NCBI RefSeq assembly: GCF_022829545.1 | Contig: NZ_JAKSYM010000391.1 | Span: forward strand, 62,001 to 126,000 | Direction of reading: 5' to 3' | Source of the DNA: Methylobacterium sp. J-030 | GTDB lineage: Bacteria > Pseudomonadota > Alphaproteobacteria > Rhizobiales > Beijerinckiaceae | Length of the DNA stretch: 64,000 nucleotides | Shown here: piece by piece, positions 15,439 through 23,325 of the stretch | How positions within the stretch are numbered: position 1 is the first letter of the stretch | Layout: each line of letters opens with the position of its first letter | Made by a program: the position numbers and the translations under genes | Notes under the pieces: generated by a model | What the model was told of the DNA's origin: nothing | What the model saw: the letters and a program-made list of their open reading frames with translations, nothing else | Databases searched by the model: none

Positions 15439-16614
15439 TCAATGCGCCCCGACCCGCCGGGCCGGCACGAGGTCGTTGGCGATGATCTCGCCGAACGGGC
15501 CGTCGTTGCGGGCGTCGGTGGCCGGGCGGCCCGTGGTGGCGCGCAGCGGCAGCTTCGGGAAGACCAGCTCGGCGAAGCGGTAGGCCTCCTCCAGGTGCGG
15601 GTAGCCCGAGAGGATGAAGCGGTCGATCCCGAGATCGATGTATTCCTTCATCCGGTCGGCGACCTGATCGGCCGAGCCGACCAGAGCCGTCCCGGCCCCG
15701 CCGCGCACGAGGCCGACGCCGGCCCAGAGGTTCGGCGACACCACCAGTTTTTCGCGATTACCCCCGTGGAGGGCCATCATCCGGCTCTGGCCCACGGAAT
15801 CCTGCCGCTTCAGGGTCTCCTGCGCCCTGGCGATGGTGGCGTCGTCGAGCCGCGAGATCAGCCGTTCGGCCGCATCCCAGGCTTCACCCTCCGTCTCCCG
15901 GGCGATCACGTGCAGGCGGATGCCGTAGGAGAACGTCCTTCCGCGTGCCTCGGCCGCCTGGCGTGCGGAAACAATCTTCTCGGCGACCTGGGCCGGGGGC
16001 TCGCCCCAGGTGAGGTAGACGTCGCAATGCTCGGCCGCCACCGCGATGCCGGCGGGCGAGGAGCCGCCGAAATAGAGTGGCGGATAGGGCTTCTGCACCG
16101 GCGGGTAGATCAGCCGGCCGTTCTCGGCGCGCAGATGAGTGCCTTCGAAGGTCACGGTCTCGCCCGCGAGCAGGCCGCGCCAGATCGTCAGGAACTCGTC
16201 GGTGACGGCGTAGCGCGCATCGTGGGACAGGAACACGCCGTCGCCCGCGAGTTCCACCGGGTCGCCGCCGGTGACCACGTTGATCAGCAGGCGCCCCTCC
16301 GAGATCCGGTCCAGGGTCGACGTCATGCGGGCCGCCGCGGAGGGCTCCATCAGGCCCGGCCGCACCGCCACGAGGAAGCGCAGGCGCTTCGTCAGCGGCG
16401 CCAGCGCCGAGGCGACGATCCAGGAATCCTCGCAGGACCGCCCGGTCGGCAGCAGCACGCCGTAATAGCCGAGGTCGTCCGCGCCCTGGGCGATCTGGCG
16501 GAGATAGGACAGGGACACCGCGCGGGCCCCCTCGCCGGCGCCGAGATAGCGGCCGTCGCCGTGGGTCGGCAGGAACCAGAGGACGTCGGCACGCCCGTCT
16601 TGCGGTGCGGTCAT
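15439..16614 (-). CDS. ssuD: FMNH2-dependent alkanesulfonate monooxygenase
   Basis: A 391-residue TIM-barrel flavin monooxygenase of the bacterial luciferase-like class. It splits C1-C16 alkanesulfonates to aldehyde and sulfite using FMNH2 supplied by SsuE. Near line-for-line SsuD motifs are seen: LWFLPTHGDGRYLG at the N-terminus, LLPTGRSCEDSW (active-site Cys), VTGGDPVELAGDGVFL, LYLTWGEPP-type loop (VYLTWGEPPAQV), LWAGVGLVRGGAGTALVG (mobile loop) and GYPHLEEAYR. It is last in the ssu operon, separated from ssuB by about 170 bp that contain an R1 repeat. ATG at 16614 follows AGGAAGA. Confidence 0.95.
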   Translation of the reverse strand: MTAPQDGRADVLWFLPTHGDGRYLGAGEGARAVSLSYLRQIAQGADDLGYYGVLLPTGRSCEDSWIVASALAPLTKRLRFLVAVRPGLMEPSAAARMTSTLDRISEGRLLINVVTGGDPVELAGDGVFLSHDARYAVTDEFLTIWRGLLAGETVTFEGTHLRAENGRLIYPPVQKPYPPLYFGGSSPAGIAVAAEHCDVYLTWGEPPAQVAEKIVSARQAAEARGRTFSYGIRLHVIARETEGEAWDAAERLISRLDDATIARAQETLKRQDSVGQSRMMALHGGNREKLVVSPNLWAGVGLVRGGAGTALVGSADQVADRMKEYIDLGIDRFILSGYPHLEEAYRFAELVFPKLPLRATTGRPATDARNDGPFGEIIANDLVPARRVGAH

Positions 16615-16640
16615 CGGGATCTTCCTCACTGAACGATATT

Positions 16641-16777
16641 GGGGTTTCAAAAGGGCGAGCCCTTTTGCGGGTGCAGGGCGGAGCCATGCTGGGTTCGGGC
16701 GAAGCCCGAGATCGGGGCCAATGAACTCGGGTTTCTGCCCGATACCCCGCCAAAGGGCTCGCCCTTTGGGAACCTGG
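16641..16777. repeat. R1 modular hairpin repeat inside the ssu operon
   Basis: Terminal stems CAAAAGGGC-ga-GCCCTTTTG (left) and CCAAAGGGC-tc-GCCCTTTGG (right), with GGGCGGAGCC and TTCGGGC-gaa-GCCCGA between. It lies between the stop of ssuB and the start of ssuD on the operon transcript, so it could cap or terminate the upstream mRNA, or lower ssuD expression. Confidence 0.72.
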
Positions 16778-16783
16778 TCCTTG

Positions 16784-17617
16784 CTATCCGCCGAGCAGGT
16801 GATCGAGGATGCGCCCTTCGAGACGCGCGAGGTCCGGGTCGCCGCGCCGGCGCGGGCGCGGCACGTCGACCCGCAGGTCGAGGGCGATGCGGCCCGCCTC
16901 GACCACGAGGATCCGGTCCGCCAGGGCCACCGCCTCGGCGACGTCGTGGGTGACGAGGAGCGCCGTGAACCCTTGCGCCCGCCAGATCCGCTCGATCAGG
17001 TCCTGCATGCCGATGCGGGTGAGGGCGTCCAGCGCCCCGAGCGGCTCGTCGAGGGCGAGCAGGCCCGGCCGGCTCACCAGCGCCCGGGCGAGCGCCACGC
17101 GCTGGCGCTGGCCGCCCGAGAGCGTCGCGGGCCAATGCCCGGCCTTGTCGGACAGGCCGACCTCGGCGAGGGCGGCGCGCGCCCGTTCCCGGCGCTCGGC
17201 CCGGGTGCCGTGGCCCGACAGGCCGACCGCGACGTTGTCGACCACCCGCGCCCAGGGCAGGAGCCGCGGCTCCTGGAACATGATCCGCTTCGGCGGTTCG
17301 GACCGGCGGGGGGAGCCCTCCGGCCCCTCCAGGTCGATCCGGCCGCCGGTCGGATTCTCCAGGCCGAGGATCAGGCGCAGCAGGGTGCTCTTGCCGCAGC
17401 CCGAGCGGCCCACCACCGCGGTGAACCCGCCCGCCGGCAGGAACAGGTTCAAACCTTCGATGACCGCATGGCCGTCGAAGCTCTTGTGCAGGTCGCGGAC
17501 GGTGACGGCGATCCCGCGGGCGGAGGGCTCCGCGGGCGACGGGGTCGGGCCTCCGGACTGCCGGGGCTCGGGGCCCGGATCGGACAGCGCCTCGCGGCGG
17601 ACGGCGTCGAGCAGCAT
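16784..17617 (-). CDS. ssuB: Aliphatic sulfonate ABC transporter ATPase
   Basis: A 277-residue ABC ATPase. Walker A is GRSGCGKST (about residues 70-78), the Q-loop is FQEPRLLPW, the ABC signature LSGGQRQRVALARAL, Walker B LLALDEPLGALD, and the H-loop LLVTHDVAEA. It energises import of sulfonates with SsuA and SsuC. The LLPWARVVDNVAVGL and C-terminal RPRRRGDPDLARLEGRIL segments are typical of SsuB/TauB. Its ATG overlaps the TGA of ssuC (TGATG), showing translational coupling. The N-terminal 35 residues before the domain are low complexity. Confidence 0.92.
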   Translation of the reverse strand: MLLDAVRREALSDPGPEPRQSGGPTPSPAEPSARGIAVTVRDLHKSFDGHAVIEGLNLFLPAGGFTAVVGRSGCGKSTLLRLILGLENPTGGRIDLEGPEGSPRRSEPPKRIMFQEPRLLPWARVVDNVAVGLSGHGTRAERRERARAALAEVGLSDKAGHWPATLSGGQRQRVALARALVSRPGLLALDEPLGALDALTRIGMQDLIERIWRAQGFTALLVTHDVAEAVALADRILVVEAGRIALDLRVDVPRPRRRGDPDLARLEGRILDHLLGG

Positions 17618-18399
17618 CAGGCGCTCCTGTAGGCGGGGTTCCAGGCGAGGCAGGCGCGCTCGAGCTGGCGGGTCAGGGCGTCGGCGAGCTTGCCCAGCGC
17701 CGCGTAGATCAGGATCGCCAGCACCACGACGTCGACCAGCATGAACTCGCGGGCCTGCATGGCCATGTAGCCGAGCCCCGAGGAGGCCGAGATCGTCTCG
17801 GCGACGATCAGGGTCAGCCACATGATGCCCAGGCCGTAGCGCAGGCCGACGAAGATCGACGGCAGGGCGCCGGGCAGCACCACCCGGGCGAACAGCTCCG
17901 CCCGGGACATGCCGTAGACCCGGCCCATCTCCACGAGGCCCGGATCGACCGAGCGGATGCCGTGCAGGGTGTTGGCGTAGATCGGGAAGAACACGCCGAG
18001 CGCCACGAGGAACAGCTTCGCCGCCTCGCCGATGCCGAACCACAGGATCACCAACGGGATCAGCGACAGGTGGGGGACGTTGCGCACCATCTGCACCGAG
18101 GTGTCGGTCAGCCGCTCCGACAGGCGCGACAACCCGTTGGCCAGCCCCAGCGCGAAGCCGATCCCGCCGCCGACTACGAAACCGGCGAGCGCCCGCAGGG
18201 TGCTGACCCCGAGATTGGTCCAGAGTTCGCCGGTCCGTCCGGCCTCCCAGCCGGCCCGGACCACGTCGAGGGGCGCCGGCATGAACCGGTTCGAGACGAG
18301 CCCGGTCGAGACCGCGGCCTGCCAGCCCACCAGGATCGCGGCCGGCAGCAGCCAGGGGATCGCGGCGTCGCGCAGGCGGTCGCGCTTGGATGCGGGCAT
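17617..18399 (-). CDS. ssuC: Aliphatic sulfonate ABC transporter permease
   Basis: A 260-residue inner-membrane permease with about six hydrophobic segments. It has the BPD-type EAA loop EMGRVYGMSRAELFARVVLPGALPSIFVGLRYG (about residues 157-190) that docks with the ATPase. SsuC features include VPHLSLIPLVILWFGIGE and the C-terminal LERACLAWNP. It forms the translocation path for sulfonates delivered by SsuA. The start overlaps the ssuA stop and its own stop overlaps the ssuB start, both as TGATG, so ssuA-ssuC-ssuB form one tightly coupled block. Confidence 0.93.
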   Translation of the reverse strand: MPASKRDRLRDAAIPWLLPAAILVGWQAAVSTGLVSNRFMPAPLDVVRAGWEAGRTGELWTNLGVSTLRALAGFVVGGGIGFALGLANGLSRLSERLTDTSVQMVRNVPHLSLIPLVILWFGIGEAAKLFLVALGVFFPIYANTLHGIRSVDPGLVEMGRVYGMSRAELFARVVLPGALPSIFVGLRYGLGIMWLTLIVAETISASSGLGYMAMQAREFMLVDVVVLAILIYAALGKLADALTRQLERACLAWNPAYRSA

Positions 18400-19436
18400 C
18401 AGCGGTTGGCTCCCAGGGCCTCGGCCCGGCGCTCGGGCGGCGTCCAGACCGCGTCGGCGATCCGGATCGGCTTCGGCAGGAGGCCGAGCGTGTGAAAGGC
18501 GTCCGCGACCTTCTGCTGGTCGGCGATCACCGTCGCGTCGAGGGGCGCCACGCCGTAGGACAGGCGGCCGAGGGCGACGCTCAGGACCGGGGCGGGGATG
18601 CCCACCGTGGGGGCGAGCTCCGCCGCCACGGATTCGGCATGGCCCGCGGCCCAGGCATCGACCTCCCCGATCGCCTTCAGGACGGCCGAGACCACCTCCG
18701 GGCTCGAATCCGTGAAGCCGCGCCGGGACAGGTAGAACTGCCGGTTCGGGGCGATCCCGGTCCCGTCGACCCCCTTGCCGTCCGCCAGCACCCGGGCGCC
18801 GGTGGAGCGCTCGGCGGCGGCCAGGAACGGGTCCCAGATCGCCCAGGCATCGACCGACCCGCGCACGAAGGCGGCGTTGGCATCGGCCGGCGCCAGGAAG
18901 GCGAGCTTCACCGCGTCATACGGTATGCCGCCCTGCCCCAGGGCGCGGACCAGCAGGTAATGGACGTTCGAGCCCTTGTTGAGGGCGATGGTCTTGCCGC
19001 GCAGGTCGGCGAGGCTGCGGATCGGGCTGTCCTTCGGCACGAGGATCGCCTCGCCCCTCGGGGCCGGCGGCTCTGTGCCGACGTAGCGCAGCTCCGCGCT
19101 CGCGGCCTGGGCAAAGATCGGCGGGGCCTCGCCGGCCGAGCCGAAATCCACCGCGCCGGCGTTGAGCGCCTCCATCAGCGGCGGCCCGGACGGGAATTCC
19201 GACCACGACACCGTGGTGCCCAGCGGCTGGAGCGCCGCCTCCAGGGTGCCGCGGCCCTTCAACAGCACCAGGGAGCCGTATTTCTGGTAGCCGATCCGGA
19301 TGCTGCCGGCGGCGCGCGCGGGGCGCAGCAGCGCGGCCGCCGCGAGGCCGAGCCCGGCGGACAGGAGCAGGCGGCGGTGCGGGGCAGGGCCGGCCGGGGA
19401 CGGCAGGGCCAGGGCGCGGGGCGTTCGGTCGGTCAT
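18399..19436 (-). CDS. ssuA: Sulfonate-binding periplasmic protein (copy 1)
   Basis: A 345-residue solute-binding protein with a twin-arginine-like or long Sec signal (PHRRLLLSAGLGLAAAALLRPARA). The SsuA core follows: IRIGYQKYGSLVLLKGRGTLE, FPSGPPLMEALNAGAVDFGSAGEAPPIFAQAA, GSNVHYLLVRAL and SVDAWAIWDPFLAAAE. It binds alkanesulfonates in the periplasm and hands them to SsuC. It is a paralogue of the next gene upstream, probably from tandem duplication. The start at 19436 is 5 nt past the stop of the paralogue. Confidence 0.92.
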   Translation of the reverse strand: MTDRTPRALALPSPAGPAPHRRLLLSAGLGLAAAALLRPARAAGSIRIGYQKYGSLVLLKGRGTLEAALQPLGTTVSWSEFPSGPPLMEALNAGAVDFGSAGEAPPIFAQAASAELRYVGTEPPAPRGEAILVPKDSPIRSLADLRGKTIALNKGSNVHYLLVRALGQGGIPYDAVKLAFLAPADANAAFVRGSVDAWAIWDPFLAAAERSTGARVLADGKGVDGTGIAPNRQFYLSRRGFTDSSPEVVSAVLKAIGEVDAWAAGHAESVAAELAPTVGIPAPVLSVALGRLSYGVAPLDATVIADQQKVADAFHTLGLLPKPIRIADAVWTPPERRAEALGANR

Positions 19437-19441
19437 GGGGC

Positions 19442-20392
19442 TCAGCCGTTGCGGGCGGGGGCTGCCCAGACCGCGTCGGCGATCCGGACCGGTTTCGGGA
19501 TCAGCTTCAGGGCGTGGAACCGGTCGGCGACCTGCTGCTGCGCGGCGATCACGCGCGCGGTCATCGGCCCGATCACGTAGTCGGTCCGGTCCACCGCCCG
19601 GCGGGTCGCGGGGAGCGGCACGCCGGTGCCCTGCGACAGCAGCGCGGCCACCGCGCCGCGGTTCTGCGTGCACCAGGCCGCCACGTCGCCGAGGGCGTCG
19701 ATCGCCGCGGCGAGCACGGCGCCCCGGCCCTCCGCGAAGGGCCGGCTCGCCAGGAAGAAGTTGGTCTGCGGGGCGATCTCGGTGGCGGAGGCCAGCACGC
19801 GCACCCCCTCCCCCGCCTCCGCGATGGCGAAGTACGGGTCCCAGATCGTCCAGGCGTCGATGCTGCCCCGGGCGAAGGCCGCCGCCGCATCCGCGGGCGC
19901 CAGGGTCACGGGCTCGATGTCGGCGTAGGTCAGGCCGGCCTTCTCCAGGGCCGCGATGGTCAGGTTGTGGGCGCTCGACGCCTTGGCGAAGGCGACGCGC
20001 TTGCCCCGGAGCTCGGCGAGGCTCCGGATCCCGGAGCCCTTCGGCAGCAGGATCCCGGCGCCGGACCCGCCCGCCTCCTGGGCGGCCGCGTAGACGAGGT
20101 TCGACCGCGCGGCCTGGGCGAAGATCGGCGGCGCGTCGCCGGTCTGCCCGAGATCGATCCCGTCGAGCGAGAGGGCTTCGAGCAGCGGCGGCCCGAAGGA
20201 GAACTCGATCCAGCGTACCGTGTGGCCGAGGGGCTCCAGGCGGCGCTCGATGATCCCTTGCTGCTTGGCCACCACCAGGATGCCGTTCTTCTGGTAGCCG
20301 ATCCGGAGCACGCCCGGCTCGGCCGCCCGGGCGTTGGCGAGGGCCGCCGGAACGGCCAGCAGGGCGGCGAGCAGGCTGCGGCGGTCGAGCAT
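19442..20392 (-). CDS. ssuA: Sulfonate-binding periplasmic protein (copy 2)
   Basis: A 316-residue paralogue of the adjacent ssuA. It has a short Sec signal (MLDRRSLLAALLAVPAALANARA), then LRIGYQKNGILVVAKQQGIIE, FSFGPPLLEALSLDGIDLGQTGDAPPIFAQAA, ASSAHNLTIAALEKAGL and SIDAWTIWDPYFAIAE. Differences from copy 1 in the ligand cleft (FSFGPPLL against FPSGPPLM, GQTGDAPP against GSAGEAPP) suggest a different sulfonate or sulfate-ester preference (inference). It lies 22 bp from the stop of ssuE and 5 bp before copy 1, within the operon. Confidence 0.9.
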   Translation of the reverse strand: MLDRRSLLAALLAVPAALANARAAEPGVLRIGYQKNGILVVAKQQGIIERRLEPLGHTVRWIEFSFGPPLLEALSLDGIDLGQTGDAPPIFAQAARSNLVYAAAQEAGGSGAGILLPKGSGIRSLAELRGKRVAFAKASSAHNLTIAALEKAGLTYADIEPVTLAPADAAAAFARGSIDAWTIWDPYFAIAEAGEGVRVLASATEIAPQTNFFLASRPFAEGRGAVLAAAIDALGDVAAWCTQNRGAVAALLSQGTGVPLPATRRAVDRTDYVIGPMTARVIAAQQQVADRFHALKLIPKPVRIADAVWAAPARNG

Positions 20393-20414
20393 CGCGGGGC
20401 TCACACTCTGAGAC

Positions 20415-21005
20415 TCACTCGGCGGCCGCGAGGGCGACCGGGGCCGCTCTGTGGGCCGCGCCTTGAGCGGCACGGTGGGCCAGCAGCGCGGCGAGCTGCC
20501 CGCCCGCCTCCGCGGCTCGGGCGCGCACGCCCGCCTCGACGAGCACGCCCTCGCGAAAATCCGCGTCCGAGGCGTAGATTGCGGTGGGGATCTGGAGGGC
20601 GCCGAAGAAGCCGAAGAGCGGCCGGAAGGCGTGCTCCACCACGAGGGCGTGCCGCGCCCCGCCGCCGGTGGCCACGATGGCCACCGGCTTGCCGGCGAGC
20701 GCCCCCGGATCGACCAGATCGAACAGGTGCTTGAACAGGCCGGTATAGGCGCCCTTGTAGACCGGCGAGCCGACGACGAGCCCGTCCGCCGCCTCGATCG
20801 CGTCGAGCAGCGCCCGGGCGGGCGGCGGCAGCTGGTCGCGGGTCCAGGCGGCGCCGAGGCCGGGGCCGGCATCGACGAAGTCCAGCGCGCGGGCGTCGAG
20901 CGCGCCCCGTGCGCCGGCCGCGCGCAGCACCGCGTCGACCAGTGCGCGCGTCTTGGACGGCCGCTGCACGTTCGCGCTCAGCCCGACGAGTCTCGGTCGT
21001 GTCAT
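20415..21005 (-). CDS. ssuE: NADPH-dependent FMN reductase
   Basis: A 196-residue flavodoxin-like reductase. An N-terminal phosphate loop lies in LSANVQRPSKTRALVDAVL; GSPVYKGAYTGLFKHLFDLVDPGALAGKPVAIVATGGG is the SsuE/MsuE signature for FMN binding and dimer contact. It supplies FMNH2 to SsuD. It is the first gene of the six-gene ssu cluster, with about 510 bp of non-coding DNA upstream that must hold the promoter. The C-terminus is Ala-rich (AQGAAHRAAPVALAAAE). Confidence 0.9.
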   Translation of the reverse strand: MTRPRLVGLSANVQRPSKTRALVDAVLRAAGARGALDARALDFVDAGPGLGAAWTRDQLPPPARALLDAIEAADGLVVGSPVYKGAYTGLFKHLFDLVDPGALAGKPVAIVATGGGARHALVVEHAFRPLFGFFGALQIPTAIYASDADFREGVLVEAGVRARAAEAGGQLAALLAHRAAQGAAHRAAPVALAAAE

Positions 21006-21440
21006 GCTTCAGGTGCCTTGCTCGGAGGCCATGGGGAGGCGCGGGGCGCCGGTCGAGACGCACGGGCGTCCGGCCCGATTTCCCGACAGGTCCTAGACTT
21101 GACGCTCCTTCCGCCGCAGGTCAATGAAATGCTCTTCCCTATTCATGCGGGATGGAAAAATGGTTCTCCTCAATTCCCCGCATCGATAGCGAAGTTTTAT
21201 CCGGCGCCGCGCTTGGATATCTCGCGACGGATCGGGATGACCTTCCGGAAAGCCGCTTCGGCGGCAGGTTGAGTCTCCGGATCGCGCGGCGCGGCGTTCG
21301 ATCATCCTTCGAAAGCCGGCGCCCGAGGAGGAATCTCATCGGCTTCGGGGCCGGGCCGACGCGCGGACCTCCGTCGCCCGGCCGTGTGGCCCGCGTCGTC
21401 CAATCGGGCCGGCAGCCGGGGCCGCGGCCGAATAGCAGTC
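21006..21440. other. Divergent intergenic region, ssu operon and 21516 gene
   Basis: About 435 bp without a credible gene. It must contain the ssu promoter on the minus strand. The segment 21120-21250 is locally less GC-rich. No clear CysB/Cbl site could be assigned by eye. Confidence 0.4.
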
Positions 21441-21469
21441 TTGACTTCCAGATTATAGCTGTTCTAATT
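21441..21469 (+). promoter_or_regulatory. Putative sigma70-type promoter
   Basis: TTGACT at 21441-21446 and CTAATT at 21464-21469, separated by exactly 17 nt in an A/T-rich island, 46 nt before the ATG of the small Cys protein. The match to consensus and the spacing are good. Confidence 0.55.
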
Positions 21470-21515
21470 CGCAACAGAGCGGCACGGCGCCGATCGTCAT
21501 CGGGAGATACGCGAC

Positions 21516-21716
21516 ATGGCCAACGCCCATTGCGAGAGCTGCAAGTTCTTCGACGAGCACACCGGCAACGGTGCTGCGCCCCAGGCCGATGCCGGCCTGT
21601 GCCGGTTCAACCCGCCGGTCAGCCAGCCGGAGCCGGAGTCCAAGGGCCTGTGGCCGGTGGTCTCCACGAACGACTGGTGCGGCCACTTCACCGCCGAGAT
21701 GACCGCGGCCGAGTAA
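21516..21716 (+). CDS. Small four-Cys protein, unknown
   Basis: A 66-residue soluble protein with CESCKFF near the N-terminus, one Cys in GLCRFNPP and one in NDWCGHF, together with two His. A CxxC plus two later Cys is a plausible zinc or iron-sulfur site. ATG at 21516 follows GGGAGA at good spacing. It has its own promoter upstream and a strong rho-independent terminator downstream, so it is a compact single-gene unit and probably well expressed. I do not know its function. Confidence 0.75.
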   Translation: MANAHCESCKFFDEHTGNGAAPQADAGLCRFNPPVSQPEPESKGLWPVVSTNDWCGHFTAEMTAAE

Positions 21717-21758
21717 GGCCCGCAGGGCTCTCCGCGTCCCGGCGGAGATGGAACGACC

Positions 21759-21788
21759 GGGCCAGCCCTCGCGGCTGGCCCTTTTTTC
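21759..21788 (+). terminator. Rho-independent terminator
   Basis: GGGCCAGCC-ctcgc-GGCTGGCCC followed by six T. It lies 40 bp past the stop of the small Cys protein. Confidence 0.85.
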
Positions 21789-21978
21789 GTGTGCAGCCAC
21801 AGCGCCGGATGGCGCTTGCTGCAATCCTGGCTGCAATCCTTGCCTCGGCGGCTCCCGGATCCTCTGGCCGAGCGGTCGCGGATGCCGCCCGTCGGATGCC
21901 GCCCCTTGGGTTGGCGGCGAACCTGCCCGTGCGGCCGTCTCGAGTCCGTCGCGTTCGTGTCCCGCAGGGGCTTCCCGG

Positions 21979-22905
21979 TCAGTCCGTGAAGGCCGCGACG
22001 CTGCGGCGCTCGCCGCGCAGGAAGGCGTCGGCGGCGTGGATCAGGGGATTGAGGTCGACGTCGCTGGCGCCGGAGCGGATCAGGGCGGCGAAGCGGTCGT
22101 AGAGGCCGCGATAATCGGCCTCGGGCGGCAGCGTCTGGTCGCGGCCGTCGATCGTCAGGGCCGCGCCGCCCCGCGACAGGACCAGGGTCCCGTCTTCGGT
22201 CTCGACGCGGATGTCCCAGGTCTGCGGCCCGGTCTGGCGCCAGTCGAACACGGCGTGGATCGGGGTGCCGGCAGAATCCGTGAAGCGCAGGTCGGCGGCG
22301 ATCGGCGCCTGCCGGTTCTCCGGAACCTCCAGGGTCGCGCCGGTCAGGAAGAAGGGCGGCAGGATGTGGGTCGCGATCGACAGGGCGTTGATCCCCGGAT
22401 CGAACACGCCCATCCCGCCGGATTCCCAGATCCAGTCCTGGCCCGGATGCCAGTGCCGCACGTCCTCCATCCAGGCGATCGAGACCGACCGGATCCGACG
22501 CGCGGACAGCCATTGGAGCGCGGGCTCCACGCCCGGCGCGAAACGGGAGTGCCAGCTCGCGAACAGGCTCACCCCCCGCCGCCGCGCGGCCTCGGACAGG
22601 ATCCCGACCTCGGCCAGGGTCGCCCCCGGAGGCTTCTCCAGGAAGACGTGCAGCCCCGCCTCGATCGCCGCCAGGGCGGCCGCGAACCGCGCCTGCGGCG
22701 GCTGGCACAGGCCGACCGCTTGGAGATCGCCCTCCCCCGCCAGCATCTCGGGCAGCGTCCGGTAGTTCGGCACCCCGTCGAGGCCGCCGTGGCGGCTCGC
22801 CACGGCCACCAGGGTGTAGTCCGGCGAGGTGCCGATCACCGGCAGATGCTGGTCCCGGGCGATCTTGCCGACGCCCACCAGCCCGATGCGGATCGGATGC
22901 GTCAT
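21979..22905 (-). CDS. D-galactose/L-arabinose 1-dehydrogenase (Gfo/Idh/MocA family)
   Basis: A 308-residue NAD(P)-dependent oxidoreductase with the Rossmann motif IGLVGVGKIARDQHLPVI at residues 6-23. The Gfo/Idh EKPPGAT motif carries the catalytic-type Lys; SWHSRFAPGVEPALQWL and GGMGVFDPGINAL are typical of sugar 1-dehydrogenases. The family oxidises L-arabinose or D-galactose to the 1,4-lactone, step one of the non-phosphorylating pathway. Placement beside lactonase, dehydratase and ketoglutarate-semialdehyde dehydrogenase genes supports this. ATG at 22905; the stop of the preceding AraD1 remnant lies 2 nt inside it, so translation may be coupled. Confidence 0.85.
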   Translation of the reverse strand: MTHPIRIGLVGVGKIARDQHLPVIGTSPDYTLVAVASRHGGLDGVPNYRTLPEMLAGEGDLQAVGLCQPPQARFAAALAAIEAGLHVFLEKPPGATLAEVGILSEAARRRGVSLFASWHSRFAPGVEPALQWLSARRIRSVSIAWMEDVRHWHPGQDWIWESGGMGVFDPGINALSIATHILPPFFLTGATLEVPENRQAPIAADLRFTDSAGTPIHAVFDWRQTGPQTWDIRVETEDGTLVLSRGGAALTIDGRDQTLPPEADYRGLYDRFAALIRSGASDVDLNPLIHAADAFLRGERRSVAAFTD

Positions 22906-22906
22906 C

Positions 22907-23251
22907 TCAGAGCCCCCGGACGGCGATGTCGGCGGCCGGGGCGACCGCCAGGGGATTGCGTAGCGGCAGCGTGAAGGGGGCGGCCGCGATCTCGAACACG
23001 TCGCCCGGCCGGGCCGCGACCCCGTCGCTGAACGACAGGGTGGCGGTCCCGAAGAAATGCACGTGCACGTCCCCGGGCCGGCGGAACAGCGCATACTTGA
23101 AGTGGTGCCGCTCCAGGTTGTCGATCCTGTGGGACATGTTCGCTTCGCCCGAGGGGAACGGCTTCTCCCAGAGCACGGCGCCGTCGCGCAGGATGCGGCT
23201 GACGCCGCGCCCCCTGTTCAGACGCTGGAATTGTAGGAGTGATCGTCCCAT
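22907..23251 (-). pseudogene. AraD1 (FAH-fold) with large internal deletion
   Basis: The 114-residue frame starts MGRSLLQFQRLNRGRGV, like the N-terminus of AraD1-type fumarylacetoacetate-hydrolase-fold proteins. It then passes straight into the C-terminal third: VSRILRDGAVLWEKPFPSGE, HHHFKYALFRRPGDVHVHFFGTATLSF, GDVFEI and PLRNPLA. Intact members are about 330 residues, so some 200 residues including the metal-binding acidic residues are gone. The junction at RGV/GVSR looks like a recombination between short repeats. A ribosome-binding site (GAGGGGG) remains. The family is associated with the 2-keto-3-deoxy-L-arabinonate dehydratase step, so this step may be lost or supplied elsewhere. Confidence 0.78.
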
Positions 23252-23325
23252 TCGAAATTCCCCCTCGGGGCGTTCTTGTTCGGCGGCCTCTGCGGGCCGT
23301 CCCGATGCGCGGCCGAGGCGGCCCG

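Noticed and set aside
21152..22102. Long plus-strand frame covering the small Cys protein
   Set aside because: Low-complexity composition; the 66-residue gene in another frame has promoter, ribosome-binding site and terminator.
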